Source: a virus
Length of the DNA: 40,542 nt
Strand: one strand, 5' to 3'
Virus record (IMG/VR): IMGVR_UViG_3300017782_000056
Coordinates: 1-40,542 of that record
The stretch's first letter is position 1. Each line of letters opens with the position of its first letter. The notes beneath the pieces are model-generated. The model worked only from the letters and a program-made list of their open reading frames with translations, ran no database searches and was not told the origin of the DNA. Made by a program: the position numbers and the translations under genes. Below are positions 37,187-40,542 of this stretch, in pieces.

Positions 37187-39379
37187 ATGAGCACTAATGT
37201 ACGTGAAGAAGTAGTCAAGCTGATTGTTGATGGCAAGCAAGTAAAGGGCAGTTATAATGAACTGAAGAAGTCACAAAGACAGGTTGTAAAGAACCTGAAG
37301 GGGATGACCGAAGAACACAAAGATTATCAGAAAGAATCAATGAAGCTCACGCGTATAACTGAGGAGCTAGGGCGTGTGGATGGTAAAATCAAACAGATAA
37401 GCAAGACCTTTAATAAACAAAAATCTGTTTGGGCTTCAGCAAAATCGACATTCGCGGGGACATTCGGAGCTCTAACGGTAGACCGGGCTATATCAGGCGT
37501 GATTGATCTTAGTAAACAGTTAGTGACCTTTGTTAAAGATCTGACGAATCATAGACGTGCCATTACGCGCTTGACTGATGTCACGGGGCATGATCTCGAT
37601 ATTGTATCATCTAAAATACAATCTATTGTAGATACTTATGATCAAGGTTTTACCGAGACATTAACAGCTGCAAACGGCTTCTCAAAACAAATGGGTATTG
37701 AATTAACCGATGCGCTGGAATTAATGCAGGATGGCTTTGCGCTGGGCGCGGAGGGTTCTCAGGAGTTCTTATCAATCCTTAAAGAGTATCCTGCGCAATT
37801 TAAAGCCGCTGGACTATCCGCTGAGCAATCAATTGCGATAATCACTCAACAGGTAAAATCAGGGATATTTAGCGACAAGGGTGCTGATACGATTAAAGAG
37901 GGAACGCTTCGGCTCAGAGAGATGACGAAAGCGACAAAAGACGCATTGAAAGGCATAGGATTGAGTAGTGTGGAATTGGAGAAGCAACTGAAATCAGGAA
38001 CGATTACTTACTTTGAAGCCATACAGATGGTAAGTAATAAACTTGATGAACTACCACCACAATCAGCAATTGTGGGCACAGCTATAGCAGACATATTTGG
38101 TGGAGCCGGTGAAGACGCTGGTCTTGAGTACCTGAAAAGTATTGGCTCAATCCAGTTGGAATTGGAAAAAACAGAAACACCTATCACCAGACTTGCAGAT
38201 GCTAATGAACGGCTTGCATTGTCTTATCAAGCGCTTGCTGATGAAGATGGCTTGTTTACAAAATTTGAAATTGGAGCGAAACAGGCAGCAACAGCCAGTC
38301 TCACATTGCTTGATATTTTTAATAAAAATGGATTTATAGCTTCATTAAACGCAATGATAAATCCTACTGGTGCCTATAAGTATTTTGCAACGAATGCAGT
38401 AAATCAAGATATAGACACAGCACCCATGGGGCCACAGAGTCAGTCAGGCATGGAAGGATTAGTAATTCCAAAAAAACCAGAAAACACCACCCCAACAAAA
38501 ACCCCAGGCAGTGTTTCTCAATCCGCCATTGAATCCGCTACGGACACTCCGCTTGATGAGTTTGATTTTTCATTCATTACTTCACTGGATGAGGCAGGGA
38601 AAGAGACCTTCGAAGGATTAACAGAGGCTACACTTTCTTTTCAGGAGACTTTTATTGATGCTAATCAAGAGATGATTGATGCTGATTTAGATAGAACTAT
38701 TCGAGAGATCGAAAACTCTGAACTCAGACAAGCGCAAGCTCAGGAAGAACTAGCACTAAAAGAGCAACAAATAGAATTAGCAGTCTTACAAGGCATGCAA
38801 TCAGTAGAGAACGCCGAAAGCCTCAAGGATTATGGGAAAGTGCTTTTAGGCTCAGCAAAAAAAATAATACAAGCGGAAATCGCAAAAGGAATCGCGGCAG
38901 CAATTACAAGCCAGCTCGGAACTGGTCCACTGGGAATATTTACAGCAGGAGCCGCAGGTATTGCCGCGCAAGGACTTTTTAATCAAATAATCCCTTCGTT
39001 TTATTTTGGGGGCCCTACCGGATCAAAGGGATTGGGATTTGGCGATCAGTATGGAGACTTTGCAGGATTTACACATACAGATGAATATGTGGTACCTAAA
39101 AACCAGCGAGCAGACCCGTATTTTGCGAACACTGAGCGGTATCTCGAAGGCCGTAAAAAATTCGGGATGACTGGCGATATATCTTCAACACAAAGCAATA
39201 TTAACACAAGTGTAAATCTGACAAACACTGAGTCTATAGAGCGCGCAGGTGAGAAAATGCTAGAGGCTGTTGTCCTACTGCAACAGGGTGTGCCGACGTA
39301 CTTTAGCAGGGATGAGCTTAGAAAAGGAATCGAAGACAGAGAGCAAAAAACAGCAACTCAAGATAGAGGAAAAATCTAA
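37187..39379 (+). CDS. Tape measure protein
   Basis: 730 residues. Basic helical start (KQVKGSYNELKKSQRQVVKNLKGM), long helical body, hydrophobic region at ~565-605 (IAKGIAAAITSQLG, LGIFTAGAAGIAAQGLF) and the family-typical ending FYFGGPTGSKGLGFGDQYG, HTDEYVVPKNQ. Length predicts a fairly short tail (~110 nm at 1.5 angstrom per residue, if the usual rule holds). Flanked by terminase and tail-tip genes; a late promoter and the start of a small gene lie within its 3' end. Confidence 0.85.
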   Translation: MSTNVREEVVKLIVDGKQVKGSYNELKKSQRQVVKNLKGMTEEHKDYQKESMKLTRITEELGRVDGKIKQISKTFNKQKSVWASAKSTFAGTFGALTVDRAISGVIDLSKQLVTFVKDLTNHRRAITRLTDVTGHDLDIVSSKIQSIVDTYDQGFTETLTAANGFSKQMGIELTDALELMQDGFALGAEGSQEFLSILKEYPAQFKAAGLSAEQSIAIITQQVKSGIFSDKGADTIKEGTLRLREMTKATKDALKGIGLSSVELEKQLKSGTITYFEAIQMVSNKLDELPPQSAIVGTAIADIFGGAGEDAGLEYLKSIGSIQLELEKTETPITRLADANERLALSYQALADEDGLFTKFEIGAKQAATASLTLLDIFNKNGFIASLNAMINPTGAYKYFATNAVNQDIDTAPMGPQSQSGMEGLVIPKKPENTTPTKTPGSVSQSAIESATDTPLDEFDFSFITSLDEAGKETFEGLTEATLSFQETFIDANQEMIDADLDRTIREIENSELRQAQAQEELALKEQQIELAVLQGMQSVENAESLKDYGKVLLGSAKKIIQAEIAKGIAAAITSQLGTGPLGIFTAGAAGIAAQGLFNQIIPSFYFGGPTGSKGLGFGDQYGDFAGFTHTDEYVVPKNQRADPYFANTERYLEGRKKFGMTGDISSTQSNINTSVNLTNTESIERAGEKMLEAVVLLQQGVPTYFSRDELRKGIEDREQKTATQDRGKI
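39271..39306 (+). promoter_or_regulatory. Phage late-type promoter (site 8) inside the tape-measure gene
   Basis: TGTCCTAC at 39271-39278, N20, TACTTTAG at 39299-39306, the same -7 octamer as site 3. An ATG lies 33 nt after the motif (39312). It should drive the small Cys gene and the tail genes that follow. Confidence 0.7.
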
Positions 39380-39464
39380 ACATGTGTGTGTGTTTGTTTC
39401 TTCTCCTGGTCTTGTTGTCGATGTAGAGAGATGCAAGTGTGGCAATCAACAAATGAGTTGGTAG
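39312..39464 (+). CDS. Small basic Cys-containing protein, 50 residues, overlapping the tape-measure gene
   Basis: The frame is open from 39270 but the Met at 39312 coincides with the position expected for a leaderless start at late promoter site 8. Lys-rich start (MSLEKESKTESKKQQLKIEEKSK), beta-like VCVFVSSPGLVVDVE and a Cys pair RCKCGNQ. It overlaps the last 68 bases of the tape-measure gene in another frame and ends 1 base before the next tail gene. The promoter supports a real gene; function unknown. Confidence 0.55.
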   Translation: MSLEKESKTESKKQQLKIEEKSKHVCVFVSSPGLVVDVERCKCGNQQMSW

Positions 39465-39465
39465 T

Positions 39466-40449
39466 ATGGCTTTAACTATCATCAGCGCACCATCTTCGAT
39501 TTGCTTTAGCAAAAACCTCATAAAATACATCGTGAATACGGATGCAGACAAGGAAGTGCGCGCGCGTATATGGATTGAGGATTCCCCCTACTCAGCTACA
39601 TATTCATTTATCACAGAATTAAAGTCTATCCCTGACTCATCGGGCAATTGTACTTTTCAATTATCTCAGATCCTTGACGAGAATCTAGACTATCATACCC
39701 CCTCTTTTTTCGCAGACGAAGAGGTGATCAATTCGGCTCGCCGATTTTATGTCGAGTTCTATGAATATGATGCTGATGATTTAGTTCTTCACGATGAAGT
39801 ATATAGCGCTGATGGCAGTTATCAGTCAATTGCCGCGCTGGATGATGCGCTCAATTATGTAATCATTCAAGAGTCTATCCCTTATAGCACCGCAAACCAA
39901 TTTAGATTTTTATTGAACGTACAATCTCCAGATTTGGCCTATAACCTCGACACGGAAAGCTGGGCTTCTATTGACCCTAACTTCCCATTTGACGAATATC
40001 GACCTCCTGCAAAAGTAAAAGTAACAATTTACGAAGGTTCATTCCCTGCGCTGACTACTTCTAGCGTTGCAGCTGTGTTGAAGGGCGGTGAAAGTATTGT
40101 CAATTTCTTTTTAGAAATACAAGCGCCTGTCATCTCATTATCACCTCAAAGCGACACGCAGATTAATGTAATAACATCTAGCACACAATATGAAACTGAA
40201 ATAGAATGTTCAGATGATGATGGGGACACATGGTTAAGTGTAGCAACGCTTGAGGTTGGTGTCAATCTCTATGAGCATACATCACTTTCAGCAGGTACTT
40301 ATACATACAGAAGTAAAGCGACGCTTGATGACACGTCAAGCAAATACAGCAAGGAAGTATCCGTGACATTATTGTCTTCAGCTTTTCAGCCTGACGGCTC
40401 AATAGTGGCTGCAAACATCATTTATTCAAACGATCAAATTTACGCATAA
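39466..40449 (+). CDS. Tail tip / distal tail protein with Ig-like C terminus
   Basis: 327 residues, beta-rich throughout. Residues ~225-310 read as an Ig/FN3-type domain (APVISLSPQSDTQINVI, YETEIECSDDDGDTW, YTYRSKATLDDTS). The C terminus runs to the start codon of the tailspike gene, with which its stop overlaps by one base. Likely part of the distal tail that links tube to spike. Confidence 0.65.
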   Translation: MALTIISAPSSICFSKNLIKYIVNTDADKEVRARIWIEDSPYSATYSFITELKSIPDSSGNCTFQLSQILDENLDYHTPSFFADEEVINSARRFYVEFYEYDADDLVLHDEVYSADGSYQSIAALDDALNYVIIQESIPYSTANQFRFLLNVQSPDLAYNLDTESWASIDPNFPFDEYRPPAKVKVTIYEGSFPALTTSSVAAVLKGGESIVNFFLEIQAPVISLSPQSDTQINVITSSTQYETEIECSDDDGDTWLSVATLEVGVNLYEHTSLSAGTYTYRSKATLDDTSSKYSKEVSVTLLSSAFQPDGSIVAANIIYSNDQIYA

Positions 40450-40542
40450 TGAAAACACTACAGACAGGCAGAGCAGGAGAAGGAACATTATTAGTTGCGA
40501 ATGTTAACGAGGCTAAAAGACAGATTGAGCAAAATATAATAG
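40449..40542 (+). CDS. Second copy of the tailspike gene start (partial)
   Basis: First 31 codons of the tailspike gene, identical to 30-123. It is a duplicate created by writing a circular sequence linearly, not a second gene. Confidence 0.9.
   Translation, partial: MKTLQTGRAGEGTLLVANVNEAKRQIEQNII

Overview
The window is best read as one complete, circularly closed genome of a temperate tailed phage of Bacteroidota. The first 123 bases recur exactly as the last 123 (40420-40542), so the unit is 40,419 bp. Evidence for the host group: promoters of the form TTTG-N19/20-TAnnTTTG, weak or absent Shine-Dalgarno sequences, and protein types common in phages of that phylum (DUF3987 helicase, DUF5675-like lysis protein, short C5 methylases). 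Evidence for a temperate phage: two tyrosine recombinases, an attP built on the 3' part of a tRNA-Thr gene, a repressor with a three-site operator, and terminase, portal, capsid and tape-measure genes.

Layout. 39.5-40.4 kb and 0-4.8 kb: distal tail genes, including a probable beta-helix tailspike. 4.8-7.7 kb: accessory genes (antisense membrane protein, tiny lipoprotein, truncated-looking TPR membrane sensor, two small cassette-like genes). 7.7-9.6 kb: control region with two paralogous repressor-like genes. 9.6-14.6 kb: early genes ending in a DnaB-N-like protein, a DUF3987 helicase and a cluster of CGGGACA iterons, a probable origin. 14.6-19.0 kb: small genes and four DNA methyltransferases separated by attC-like palindromes. 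19.1-21.4 kb: two recombinases and attP. 21.5-37 kb: head, lysis, connector and packaging genes in an unusual order. 37.2-39.4 kb: tape measure.

Regulation. Three signals stand out and none needs a database to be seen. (1) Eight copies of TGTCCTAC (or a one-base variant), each exactly 20 nt before a -7-like box, precede late genes; in five a start codon lies exactly 32 nt further on and in a sixth 33 nt, implying leaderless late mRNAs. A free-standing HTH protein (27614-28276) resembling sigma region 4 is a candidate activator. (2) Two paralogous small genes (8738 and 30214) each have their own consensus promoter, a leader of about 160-170 nt with the same covarying pseudoknot-like fold that can trap the translation start, and an intrinsic terminator. 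The leader's 5' end repeats the sequence in front of the start codon, so two exclusive pairings are possible; I regard this as the best candidate for an undescribed system. (3) Three 13-bp operators spaced 21 bp apart overlap the rightward early promoter.

Protein functions are inferred from motifs, size and context only. No database search was possible, and many small genes remain of unknown function.
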